12,372 nt of DNA from an uncultured Sulfuricurvum sp. (GCF_937936435.1 NZ_CALDDG010000014.1:1-12372), one strand, 5' to 3'. Positions 1 through 5,892 are shown, counted from the stretch's first letter. The notes: generated by a model from the letters alone, not told the origin. Numbers and translations are program-made.

Positions 1-95
1 AATTGGGACTGTTCTTTTCCGGCAGTAACGGCTATCGAATCGATAAAATTATCTCCGTCAAAGAATTGATGGAAAAATTGACGCAAGGGGAGTAA
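1..95 (+). CDS. C-terminal tail of a probable nitronate monooxygenase (partial)
   Basis: An open frame enters from the left edge (codons in phase from base 3) and ends in TAA at 93-95, giving about 30 residues. The tail contains SNGYRIDKIISVKELMEKLT, an Arg-Ile-Asp-Lys strand followed by a short charged helix. It resembles what I remember of the C-terminus of the 2-nitropropane dioxygenase / nitronate monooxygenase family, FMN-dependent flavoproteins that oxidise nitronates. The main support is context: in Helicobacter pylori and Campylobacter jejuni a protein of this family sits immediately upstream of the AmiA amidase and downstream of tyrS. The stop lies 8 bases before the amidase start, so the two are probably co-transcribed. 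With so little sequence, the frame is more certain than the function. Confidence 0.55.
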   Translation, partial: LGLFFSGSNGYRIDKIISVKELMEKLTQGE

Positions 96-103
96 GTCCG
101 TAC

Positions 104-1675
104 GTGCTGACTCGTATTCTCCTTTTACTCTTTTTATTGTTGATGCCGGTTATAGCTGCCAACAACACTGCCCGTTTGGAAGCGGCGAAAAAAGCGTTGC
201 AAAGCAGTGATGAAATCGAGCAATTTAGAGGCTATAACGAATGCAAAACCATCTATCTGCGGGCCATGTTGGAAAAAGATACCGAAACGGCCAACGATGC
301 GCTGGAGGGGATCGTCAGCGGAGGGGAAAAATTAGGTATTGATGTCAGTAAATACAAATCCGATTTGGCCAAAATCAAATTCACGGCCAAAAAAAGCGAT
401 TCGGCATCGATACCGGTTGCCGAGTCTTCTGTAGAAGAGAGTACGGTTCCTTCCGTCATTTATGATAAAACTTTTAAACCGGCCCTTATTGCCGGAAAAT
501 TTGCGACACCTGAACCTGAAAAGTTGATCAAACCGGAGCCTTCAGTACGTCATGATGATATTTCAATGACGATGCGCCATCGTTTGTTGGATGCACGATG
601 GAAAGACAGTGGATTGGAATTGATATTTGATACGCCGATCAAATCTGAAGAGATTCGGATGTCCAAGATTATCGAAGCGGACAAACAACGGTTCCGCTAT
701 ATTGTCGATATTGATTCGGCAACACTTTCAAAAAGTCAAACGCTCGAACATCAAAATATCAATCGGATTAAAATGGCACAGTTTGATGCTAAAACGGTTC
801 GGCTCGTATTTGAGCATTCAGCAGCCATCGCTATCAAACCTTCGACCAGAGGTTCATCCGTATATGTCGATCTTTCACTGGAACCGCCCAAAACAACTCC
901 TCCTTTAGCGGCTACTCCGAAAGCTGAGACTCCAGAAGCTCCACTAATCGCGGCACTTCCTCCTCTTATTACGGTTACCCCGAGGGACAGAAGTAAAAAG
1001 ATCATTGTAATCGATCCCGGGCACGGAGGAAAAGACAGCGGTGCCGTTGGAAACGGGTATATGGAAAAAGACATTGTATTGGAAGTGGGAAATCAACTTG
1101 CCGATAAACTTCGAACGATGGGGTATACGGTACATATGACTCGTAATAACGATACGTTTATCGAGCTCAAAGACCGTACTAAATTTGCCAATGACAAAAA
1201 TGCCGACTTGTTTATCTCTATCCATGCCAATTCGATTCCTAAAACCTCAGATCCCGGGAGTGCCCAGGGGTTAGAAACCTATTTTCTCTCGCCGACGCGT
1301 AGTGAGCGCTCGATGCGTGTCGCTGCTTTGGAAAACTCTGAAGATATGGGGGAAATGGGACAATACGGTAAATTGAGTTTCCTCAGTTTCTTGAACAAAG
1401 AAAAAATTATTGCGTCGAATAAGCTGGGCATCGATTTGCAAAAAGGGATTTTGGGAAGTTTACGCAAACAATTTCCGGGCGTCCATGATAACGGCGTACG
1501 TGAAGCCCCTTTTTGGGTACTTGTCGGGGCACAGATGCCGGCAGTCTTGGTGGAAATAGGCTATATCAGCCATCCGGAAGAGGCGGCACGTATCGCCGAT
1601 GAAAAATATCAGCGTTGGATGGTTGATGGACTGGTTGACGGAGTAGGGCGTTATTTTACGAATAACGCGTTATAA
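104..1675 (+). CDS. amiA: N-acetylmuramoyl-L-alanine amidase (AmiA/AmiC type, Amidase_3)
   Basis: Zinc hydrolase that cuts the amide bond between N-acetylmuramic acid and the peptide stem, needed to split septal peptidoglycan; it acts in the periplasm. The 523-residue product starts with GTG and has a clear signal peptide (residues 1 to about 19, a Leu-rich core ending VIAA). Residues 20-100 are helical, and about 155-260 form a beta-rich region in the place of an AMIN-type targeting domain. A Pro/Thr/Ala-rich linker spans about 260-295. The Amidase_3 domain fills 298-520: DPGHGG (zinc ligand H307), YMEKD (ligand E321), MTRNND, SIHAN (ligand H374) and VEIGYISHP (catalytic E484), all intact. 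A purine-rich stretch, caaggggag at 84-92, serves as ribosome binding site inside the upstream gene. The gene follows the probable nitronate monooxygenase by 8 bases and its last 6 bases overlap the convergent galU. Function is secure; the symbol follows Helicobacter usage. Confidence 0.93.
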   Translation: MLTRILLLLFLLLMPVIAANNTARLEAAKKALQSSDEIEQFRGYNECKTIYLRAMLEKDTETANDALEGIVSGGEKLGIDVSKYKSDLAKIKFTAKKSDSASIPVAESSVEESTVPSVIYDKTFKPALIAGKFATPEPEKLIKPEPSVRHDDISMTMRHRLLDARWKDSGLELIFDTPIKSEEIRMSKIIEADKQRFRYIVDIDSATLSKSQTLEHQNINRIKMAQFDAKTVRLVFEHSAAIAIKPSTRGSSVYVDLSLEPPKTTPPLAATPKAETPEAPLIAALPPLITVTPRDRSKKIIVIDPGHGGKDSGAVGNGYMEKDIVLEVGNQLADKLRTMGYTVHMTRNNDTFIELKDRTKFANDKNADLFISIHANSIPKTSDPGSAQGLETYFLSPTRSERSMRVAALENSEDMGEMGQYGKLSFLSFLNKEKIIASNKLGIDLQKGILGSLRKQFPGVHDNGVREAPFWVLVGAQMPAVLVEIGYISHPEEAARIADEKYQRWMVDGLVDGVGRYFTNNAL

Positions 1676-2488
1676 AAGTTTTTCATAAAAATAATTGGTA
1701 GCTTCGACAAACCCTTCGACGCTTCCGCAGTCAAAACGTTTCCCTTTAAATTTATAGGCTAAGACCATCCCGTTTTGTGCTTGAGTCATCAATGCATCGG
1801 TAATTTGAATCTCTCCACCTTTCCCTGCGGGAGTATTTTCGATAATCCGAAAGATATCGGGGGTGAGAATGTAACGTCCGATGATAGCAAGATTGCTGGG
1901 AGCAACTGCCGGATCAGGCTTTTCGACCATATTGGAAATCATATAGACCCCTTCTTCGATCTCTTTTCCTTCAATAATCCCGTAACGATTGGTTTGGCTA
2001 GGATCGATTTCTTCGATTGCTACGATCGAACATTTGTATTTGGCATACAATGCCGCCATTTGTTTTAGGACACCGATTTCTCCGCCATCACATAAGTCAT
2101 CCGCCAAAATAACGGCGAACGGTTCGTTTCCGATCAGGGTCTCGCCGGTTAATATCGCATGTCCCAAGCCTTTCATTTCGTTTTGGCGGGTGTAAGAAAA
2201 GGTACATTGGTCGATTAGCGCACGTATCTCGTTGAGGTAATGTTCTTTTGCAGAACCTTTGATTTGGTGTTCCAATTCGTAGCTGATATCAAAATGATCT
2301 TCCAGTGCCCGTTTTCCTCTTCCTGTGACGATTGCCATCGTGTGCATGCCTGCTTCGACTGCTTCTTCAACGCCGTATTGGATAAGCGGTTTGGTTAGAA
2401 CCGGAAGCATTTCTTTAGGCATAGCTTTCGTTGCGGGTAAAAAACGGGTTCCGTACCCTGCCGCAGGGAAAAGACATTTTTTGATCAT
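1670..2488 (-). CDS. galU: UTP--glucose-1-phosphate uridylyltransferase
   Basis: Makes UDP-glucose and pyrophosphate from UTP and glucose-1-phosphate in the cytoplasm, feeding galactose interconversion and the synthesis of lipooligosaccharide, capsule or glycans. The 272-residue product is normal length for bacterial GalU. It opens with the nucleotidyltransferase signature: FPAAGYGTRFLP (residues 7-18) followed by ATKAMPKEMLPV (19-30), containing the G-x-G-T-R loop and the conserved Lys-Glu-Met-Leu-Pro. Further matches are GLGHAIL, ILADDLCD (metal- and sugar-binding region), VEKP, IGRYILTPDIF, GGEIQITDAL and KGKRFDCGS near the C-terminus, in family order. The ATG is preceded by GGAGT at a good distance (aaggagtatcgATG on the minus strand). 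It diverges from the exported protein at 2602 across a 113-base spacer with a large palindrome, and overlaps the amiA stop by 6 bases tail to tail. Its neighbours do not reveal which glycan pathway it serves. Confidence 0.96.
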   Translation of the reverse strand: MIKKCLFPAAGYGTRFLPATKAMPKEMLPVLTKPLIQYGVEEAVEAGMHTMAIVTGRGKRALEDHFDISYELEHQIKGSAKEHYLNEIRALIDQCTFSYTRQNEMKGLGHAILTGETLIGNEPFAVILADDLCDGGEIGVLKQMAALYAKYKCSIVAIEEIDPSQTNRYGIIEGKEIEEGVYMISNMVEKPDPAVAPSNLAIIGRYILTPDIFRIIENTPAGKGGEIQITDALMTQAQNGMVLAYKFKGKRFDCGSVEGFVEATNYFYEKLL

Positions 2489-2512
2489 CGATACTCCTTC
2501 ATTATTAATGAT

Positions 2513-2518
2513 ATTTTA
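2513..2518 (-). promoter_or_regulatory. Possible -10 element for galU
   Basis: Reading leftward, the sequence is GATAAAATATC with TAAAAT as a candidate -10 hexamer. It would start transcription near 2506 and give a leader of roughly 18 bases before the galU ribosome binding site and ATG. No good -35 hexamer is visible 16-18 bases upstream, which is common in Campylobacterota. A -35 region here would touch the palindrome at 2540-2569. The call rests on one hexamer and position only. Confidence 0.35.
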
Positions 2519-2539
2519 TCACAGTTTGTTAACAGAACG

Positions 2540-2569
2540 TTTACGTCATTTACCGTTGAATGACATAAA
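2540..2569. repeat. 30-base imperfect inverted repeat in the galU / 2602 divergent spacer
   Basis: The arms read TTTAcGTCATT (2540-2550) and AATGACaTAAA (2559-2569), separated by 8 bases. Ten of the 11 arm positions are complementary; the only mismatch is 2544 against 2565, which is a G-U wobble if transcribed leftward. No U-run follows on either strand, and it sits upstream of both divergent genes rather than after one, so an operator for a dimeric regulator fits better than a terminator. It ends 32 bases before the ATG of the rightward gene. I cannot name the regulator. Confidence 0.55.
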
Positions 2570-2601
2570 GTGAAGTAAAATCTAAAAAAAGGAGAGTATA
2601 T

Positions 2602-3231
2602 ATGAATAACAGGATAAGACTTGCCGTAATGATCGGCTCGATCTGTGTGTCGCTTAACGCATCGCAGTTTGATATCGGCATATCGGGATCGGATAAAGGG
2701 ATTAGCGGTTTTACTTTCTCGATCGGAGACTATTATCATGTTCCGGTTGAAGAAGTCGTTGTTATCGAACGTACTATCCCCAGAGACGAGATGAGTGTCG
2801 TCTATTTTTTAGCGCAGAGATCTCATCGGGATGCACGATACATTTCCGATTTACGTCATCGCGGAATTAGTTGGTGGGATATTACGCTTCGATTAGGTCT
2901 TGATCCGCGCACGATTTATGTGATCGACAGTCGTAGAAATTACGGTCCTCCATACGGTGTCGCATATGGGTATAAAGACAAAAAACATCGATTGCGCGAT
3001 GTTGAAATCGTTGATCTGGTCAATACCCGATTTATTTCAGACTATCACCGTATCAGCCCTGATGAAGTTATAGAACGTCGGCGCGGAGGAGAGCACTATA
3101 ATAAAATCGATGAACATTATCGCGGTAAAAAAATTTCAAAACATGAAGAACGATATGATGAACGTGGACCGAAAAATGATAAACATAACGACAAAGGACA
3201 TGGAAACGGACAAGGGCATGACCGTAACTGA
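2602..3231 (+). CDS. Exported protein of unknown function with charged His/Gly-rich tail
   Basis: I do not recognise a named family. The 209-residue product begins with a signal peptide (Arg-5, hydrophobic 7-18, likely cleavage near residue 20 after SLNA), so it is probably periplasmic or secreted. GGAGAG at 2591-2596, five bases before the ATG, fixes the start. After a short Gly/Ser-rich stretch (24-45), residues 46-108 look like a compact helical module: VPVEEVVVIER, then YFLAQRSHRDARYISDLRHRG, then SWWDITLRLGLDP. The pattern of an alpha-helix, an Arg-rich helix and a Trp-Asp-Ile-Thr motif resembles unnamed exported proteins I recall from other Proteobacteria. A Tyr/Gly/Pro patch (113-124) follows. 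The last 45 residues are strongly hydrophilic, rich in Lys, His, Asp, Gly and Asn, and probably disordered; metal or polyanion binding is possible but unproven. It diverges from galU and its stop touches that of the next gene. Confidence 0.8.
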   Translation: MNNRIRLAVMIGSICVSLNASQFDIGISGSDKGISGFTFSIGDYYHVPVEEVVVIERTIPRDEMSVVYFLAQRSHRDARYISDLRHRGISWWDITLRLGLDPRTIYVIDSRRNYGPPYGVAYGYKDKKHRLRDVEIVDLVNTRFISDYHRISPDEVIERRRGGEHYNKIDEHYRGKKISKHEERYDERGPKNDKHNDKGHGNGQGHDRN

Positions 3232-3762
3232 TTAGGCAAGATTCTCGAGGATGCGGATCGATGAGGTATGCGATCGCGCGTAATCGAGTGCTTCGACACT
3301 CATTGGGGAAGTCGTCGCATATACGCGGTGCACTGTACGGTTATGAAACATAGGATTTTTGTCAAGATAGACCGTACAGTCTGCTATGTACTCTTTCAAA
3401 TCCTGTTGTCTAATTTCTTTCAAAGAACTCTCGCAACGTACCAATAACAACTCTTTTTCCTTGATTCCGATCATATCGATACCTTCAAAATGTTCGATAT
3501 CTCCTACTTTATACCCATGTTCCAAAAAATAGTTGATAACTTGTTTTATATGCTCTTGGGTTACAGTCGGAGGGCGTGTTGTAGATGGATTTTTGTGCGG
3601 GGAAGAAGGTAATTGTTCTTTGAGGATTAATTGGCTCTCTTGTATAAACTGATCACGTTGGCGACTTTCTTTTTCGGCCAGTTCACGCTGTTTGCGAGAA
3701 ACGATACTTACGATCACATATCCGATTACTAAGAAAATGAATAATGTTATTAAAGTGGACAT
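3232..3762 (-). CDS. Membrane-anchored protein with degenerate Mrr-like (restriction endonuclease fold) domain
   Basis: The 176-residue product starts at ATG 3760-3762, preceded by AAAGGAAAAA on the minus strand; an in-frame ATG at 3807 lacks a binding site and overlaps a TATAAT, so I chose the inner start. Residues 3-22 (LITLFIFLVIGYVIVSIVS) form one membrane helix, followed by a charged, Glu/Gln/Arg-rich likely coiled stretch (23-50) and a Ser/Pro/Thr linker (51-68). Residues 70-172 match the layout of Mrr-type PD-(D/E)xK nucleases: a helix, HGYKVGDIEHFEGID (D96), the strand LLLVRCE, helix DLKEYIADC, strand VHRVYATTSP and helix EALDYARSH. In active Mrr enzymes the second motif is Gln-x-Lys; here it is Arg109-Cys110-Glu111, so DNA cleavage looks unlikely. 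No methylase or specificity subunit is nearby. The fold assignment is by eye; function is unknown. It abuts the gene ending at 3231. Confidence 0.75.
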   Translation of the reverse strand: MSTLITLFIFLVIGYVIVSIVSRKQRELAEKESRQRDQFIQESQLILKEQLPSSPHKNPSTTRPPTVTQEHIKQVINYFLEHGYKVGDIEHFEGIDMIGIKEKELLLVRCESSLKEIRQQDLKEYIADCTVYLDKNPMFHNRTVHRVYATTSPMSVEALDYARSHTSSIRILENLA

Positions 3763-3805
3763 GGCTTTTTCCTTTCTTCGAATAAAGATAAAAAAATGAT
3801 AGTTC

Positions 3806-3811
3806 ATTATA
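3806..3811 (-). promoter_or_regulatory. -10 element for the Mrr-like gene
   Basis: On the minus strand the sequence ttattttaTAATG contains a perfect TATAAT hexamer. A T-rich tract (ctttttt) lies where Campylobacterota promoters often carry periodic T stretches instead of a -35 box. Transcription would begin near 3799, giving a leader of about 37 bases that contains the ribosome binding site. A second minus-strand TATAAT at 3845-3850 is a less close alternative. Confidence 0.5.
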
Positions 3812-3844
3812 AAATAACGCTATGTAAAAAAGAGTTATGTTGTG

Positions 3845-3852
3845 ATTATAAT
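3845..3852. promoter_or_regulatory. Palindromic ATTATAAT, potential -10 on both strands
   Basis: The eight bases ATTATAAT are self-complementary, so TATAAT reads on each strand: 3847-3852 rightward and 3845-3850 leftward. Leftward it could be an extra promoter for the Mrr-like gene. Rightward it would drive a transcript running antisense into the tRNA-Ser, with no open frame. The rest of the 166-base gap (3763-3928) is AT-rich, with no gene that I can see and no convincing terminator after the tRNA. Confidence 0.3.
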
Positions 3853-3928
3853 GGATGGTTATTTTTAATAGGGTATGGGAACATTAAAAATTTTTGAATA
3901 TATTGAAAATAGGGAAGTTTAAAGGTGG

Positions 3929-4019
3929 TGGCGGACAGAGAGGGATTCGAACCCTCGGTACCGTTGCCAGTACGTCTCCTTAGCAGGGAGGTGGTTTCAG
4001 CCAACTCACCCATCTGTCC
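3929..4019 (-). tRNA. tRNA-Ser (anticodon GCU)
   Basis: The minus strand folds as a class II tRNA with a long variable arm. The acceptor stem pairs GGACAGA (4013-4019) with TCTGTCC (3933-3939), with G as discriminator at 3932 and an encoded CCA at 3929-3931. The T arm shows GAGGG-TTCGAAT-CCCTC. The anticodon loop reads CTGCTAA, placing anticodon GCT at 3982-3984, which reads the serine codons AGC and AGU. The mature length of 88 bases plus CCA and the large variable arm are typical of serine tRNAs. It appears to be a single-gene unit with its own promoter just upstream. I see no duplicated 3' end nearby that would mark an integration site. Confidence 0.96.
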
Positions 4020-4035
4020 ATTGTAAGAGGGCGTA

Positions 4036-4041
4036 ATTATA
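4036..4041 (-). promoter_or_regulatory. -10 element of the tRNA-Ser promoter
   Basis: A perfect TATAAT (minus strand, context acgTATAATtacgcc) lies 16 bases before the tRNA 5' end, placing the start of transcription about ten bases upstream of the mature end. The C/G-rich stretch just after it (acgccc) would fit a discriminator of stringently controlled stable-RNA promoters. No consensus -35 is obvious. Confidence 0.6.
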
Positions 4042-4056
4042 CGTAGCAGTAGATAA

Positions 4057-4079
4057 CAAGCACCTTAAAAAGATGCTTG
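4057..4079 (-). terminator. Hairpin after the 48-residue ORF, probable terminator
   Basis: On the minus strand CAAGCATCTT, loop TTT, AAGGTGCTTG forms a 10-bp stem with one G-U pair. It begins 6 bases after the stop codon at 4086 and is followed by TTATCTACT, only weakly U-rich, so it may be a modest intrinsic terminator. It separates the upstream small gene from the tRNA promoter. On the other strand the wobble becomes a C-A mismatch, so the leftward direction is favoured. Confidence 0.55.
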
Positions 4080-4085
4080 CAAACG

Positions 4086-4232
4086 TTAAATTGCCGGAGA
4101 GTTTTGCGGATTCGAGAGAATTTGATCCAAAAGGGATTGTAGTTGTGCAGCCAATGCACTATTTGTAGCTTGGGCTTCGGCGATTTTTTCTTTGAGTTTG
4201 ACGATTACGTCAATTCTTTCGATAAATTTCAT
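4086..4232 (-). CDS. 48-residue helical microprotein, unknown function
   Basis: I do not recognise this product. The start is ATG 4230-4232, chosen because GAGGAG lies six bases upstream on the minus strand; an in-frame ATG at 4280 would add 16 residues without a binding site and would sit across the likely promoter. Residues 1-36 (MKFIERIDVIVKLKEKIAEA and onward) have a heptad-like pattern of Ile/Val/Leu/Ala and alternating Lys/Glu, predicting an amphipathic helix able to form a coiled coil. The last ten residues (SNPQNSPAI) are polar and probably flexible. There is no signal peptide or membrane helix. A promoter-like sequence upstream and a hairpin downstream suggest it can be transcribed alone, though it also lies 50 bases after the helical protein ending at 4283. 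The clean binding site, promoter and hairpin make a real gene more likely than chance. Confidence 0.65.
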   Translation of the reverse strand: MKFIERIDVIVKLKEKIAEAQATNSALAAQLQSLLDQILSNPQNSPAI

Positions 4233-4250
4233 AAGGACTCCTCGCAGTGA

Positions 4251-4280
4251 TTTATAACACTTAAGCAAGGAATATTCCAA
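4251..4280 (-). promoter_or_regulatory. Promoter for the 48-residue microprotein
   Basis: Reading leftward: TTGGAA (4275-4280), an 18-base spacer, then TATAAA (4251-4256). Both hexamers are close to the sigma-70 consensus, and the gap is acceptable. Transcription would start near 4244, giving a leader of about a dozen bases that contains the GAGGAG binding site. The hexamers sit between the stop codon of the upstream gene and this ATG. Confidence 0.5.
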
Positions 4281-4282
4281 AA

Positions 4283-5005
4283 TTAGAGAGTAGGTAAGAG
4301 CTGTAATTCCATTTTTATAGCATAACCATTTTGGCGTAATTGATAAATGTGTTGGTACCCCAAGTCGTTATACGCTTTTGATACCGTATCAAAATACGCT
4401 TTATGGTTGTCGAGATAGGTAAAAAGAGGGGTCTCGATCACACTGTCGAGATAGAGTTCGCTGATAATCTGTCGAATCTCTTTTTCTTTGGTTGCATATG
4501 CCGCATAAGATTGTTCCGAAGGTTCTTTGATATAAGCGGTGCGTAATTTCTCAAGATCGTCATAGCCCGTTTTCAATTCATACAACCCGATCTGTTCAAG
4601 AGATGCGATAAAAGAGTGTTCATGCTGCTGTTGGAAAAGGCTCTTTTGACGAAGCGTTTTCATATACGGGGCAAATTTTTGATTGAGTTGGACACTCTGT
4701 TTTTTATAATCTGCAAGCAACGTTTCGATCTTATCGACACTTATACCTTGCTTTTTACGTGTATCCAACTCAATTGAGATTTGATCGAGGGACATTTCGA
4801 GAGGCTGAATCGATTGCTCGTCACCGTGCCGGACGATTTGTCGTAGTAACCGCTCGCTATCCGAAAAAAGTTCTGCAGACGTTCGCGGTGTATGACTCTC
4901 GGCAGCAACGTTTTTTGTTGTAGAAGATGCCGGATTTAAAGCCATCCAAAAAAAACCGGTTGCAGCTAATAAACCGACAGGAAGAAGAAGTAAAAGTTTT
5001 TTCAT
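4283..5005 (-). CDS. Exported or membrane-anchored helical protein, unknown function
   Basis: I do not recognise this 240-residue product. It starts MKKLLLLLPVGLLAATG with a hydrophobic segment to about residue 23 that could be a signal peptide or an uncleaved anchor; there is no cysteine for a lipobox. Residues 25-45 are Ser/Thr-rich. From about 45 to 230 the sequence is almost wholly predicted helix: Leu, Ile, Glu, Lys and Gln in repeating patterns, with several Tyr-rich turns (YAAYATKEKEIRQIISELYL, TYLDNHKAYFDTVSKAYNDLGY) and no enzyme motif. This suggests a periplasmic helical-bundle protein. GGAGG lies nine bases before the ATG on the minus strand. It is 69 bases downstream of pyrF in the same direction and could be read from the pyrF promoter, although a functional tie to pyrimidine synthesis is not apparent. 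It is followed after 50 bases by the small helical gene. Confidence 0.75.
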   Translation of the reverse strand: MKKLLLLLPVGLLAATGFFWMALNPASSTTKNVAAESHTPRTSAELFSDSERLLRQIVRHGDEQSIQPLEMSLDQISIELDTRKKQGISVDKIETLLADYKKQSVQLNQKFAPYMKTLRQKSLFQQQHEHSFIASLEQIGLYELKTGYDDLEKLRTAYIKEPSEQSYAAYATKEKEIRQIISELYLDSVIETPLFTYLDNHKAYFDTVSKAYNDLGYQHIYQLRQNGYAIKMELQLLPTL

Positions 5006-5074
5006 CAGGATAGACCTCCGCAGAGAATATACGGAAGTTTAGGTCAAAGTGATTACAACGGTATTACGTACTAA

Positions 5075-5758
5075 TTAAAGAGTTTTGAGTATTTTTTCCA
5101 CCACTTCTGCAGGATTTTGAGCTTTGTAAATCGGGCGTCCGACAACGATGAAATCGACTTGTTCAGCACGTGCCGTCTCTATGGTGGCTACACGTTCCTG
5201 ATCTCCGGCATCTTCGCCGAATGGACGGATACCGGGGGAAAGAGTGATAAATTCTTTGGAAGTCAAAGCTTTTATCGAGGCGCTCTCATACGCACTGCAT
5301 ACGACACCGTCCAACCCGGCTTCATGGGCATCTAGTGCGAAACGGTCTGCTTTTGCGGCAATCGGGGTATTATAGACATGGTTAAATTCATTCTCTTCAA
5401 AAGAGGTGAGTGCCGTTACGGCTAGGACAAGCGGGCGTTGTTCATACGGCACAAGCCTCTGCATCACTTCACGCATCGCTTTACGTCCTGCCGAAGCATG
5501 GACATTGAACATATCTACTCCTAGTCCCATGATCGACTCTGCCGCATCAGCCATTGTATTCGGAATATCGTAGAGTTTAAGGTCAAGAAAGATTTTAAAG
5601 TCGGGATTGATCGATTTTATAGCATCGATAAACGGTTTACCGTCACGGATATACGATCGAAGTCCTACTTTTAGCCAGAGCGGATAATTTTTTATCTTCC
5701 GGACTAGGTCGAGATTTTCTTCTTGACTCGGGAGATCAAGGGCGACACATAATTGCAT
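5075..5758 (-). CDS. pyrF: Orotidine-5'-phosphate decarboxylase
   Basis: Last step of de novo UMP synthesis: converts orotidine monophosphate to UMP and CO2 without a cofactor, in the cytoplasm. The 227-residue product is the usual length of the short bacterial form. It shows the family landmarks in order: CVALDLP (D8), LWLKVG (K30), the catalytic signature FLDLKLYDIPNT with D59, K61 and D64 of the D-x-K-x-x-D triad, VDMFNVHASAG, VTALTS, LSPGIRP (R178) and the phosphate-binding VVGRPI (205-210). All catalytic residues are present. The ATG has only a weak upstream AAAGG. In several Campylobacterota pyrF follows nusB; here it is first in its run, divergent from the YceI-family gene. A TATACT 29 bases upstream is the best promoter candidate. 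Confidence 0.96.
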   Translation of the reverse strand: MQLCVALDLPSQEENLDLVRKIKNYPLWLKVGLRSYIRDGKPFIDAIKSINPDFKIFLDLKLYDIPNTMADAAESIMGLGVDMFNVHASAGRKAMREVMQRLVPYEQRPLVLAVTALTSFEENEFNHVYNTPIAAKADRFALDAHEAGLDGVVCSAYESASIKALTSKEFITLSPGIRPFGEDAGDQERVATIETARAEQVDFIVVGRPIYKAQNPAEVVEKILKTL

Positions 5759-5787
5759 AATGAGCCTTTGTTGTAAAGAATAGTAAA

Positions 5788-5793
5788 AGTATA
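5788..5793 (-). promoter_or_regulatory. Possible -10 element for pyrF
   Basis: TATACT on the minus strand (context gcgtTATACTttt) would start transcription near 5781 and leave a leader of about 23 bases. No clear -35 is visible. The 170-base spacer between pyrF and the YceI-family gene (5759-5928) holds this, the opposite promoter, and nothing else I can name. Confidence 0.4.
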
Positions 5794-5892
5794 ACGCAGG
5801 GAAGTTTTGAAAGGGTTTAGACGGGGTACTGTCGCCAATCTTAAAAAAATACCCATTTATGTTACGTTAATAATTCATTGAGAAAAACAGCT

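Noticed and set aside
2540..2569. The palindrome as an intrinsic terminator
   Set aside because: It lies upstream of two divergent genes and neither strand has a U-run after the stem.
2485..2739. A minus-strand open frame of 84 codons spanning the galU spacer and the start of the exported protein gene
   Set aside because: It overlaps the signal peptide and ribosome binding site of the gene at 2602, lacks its own binding site, and covers the palindrome; a shadow frame.
3232..3762. A restriction-modification or other defence system
   Set aside because: The nuclease-like domain lacks the Gln-x-Lys motif, the protein is tethered to the membrane, and no methylase, specificity subunit or other defence gene is adjacent.
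3763..3807. Fifteen-residue N-terminal extension of the Mrr-like protein from ATG 3807
   Set aside because: No binding site precedes that ATG, it coincides with the TATAAT promoter hexamer, and the inner ATG has AAAGGA at a good distance and begins the membrane helix.
3929..4019. tRNA-Ser as an attachment site for an integrated element
   Set aside because: No integrase gene, no duplicate of the tRNA 3' end and no change in gene content are visible in the window.
4086..5005. A toxin-antitoxin pair formed by the small and the 240-residue helical genes
   Set aside because: The larger product is exported or anchored, the genes are 50 bases apart with a promoter between them, and neither shows a known toxin or DNA-binding antitoxin motif.
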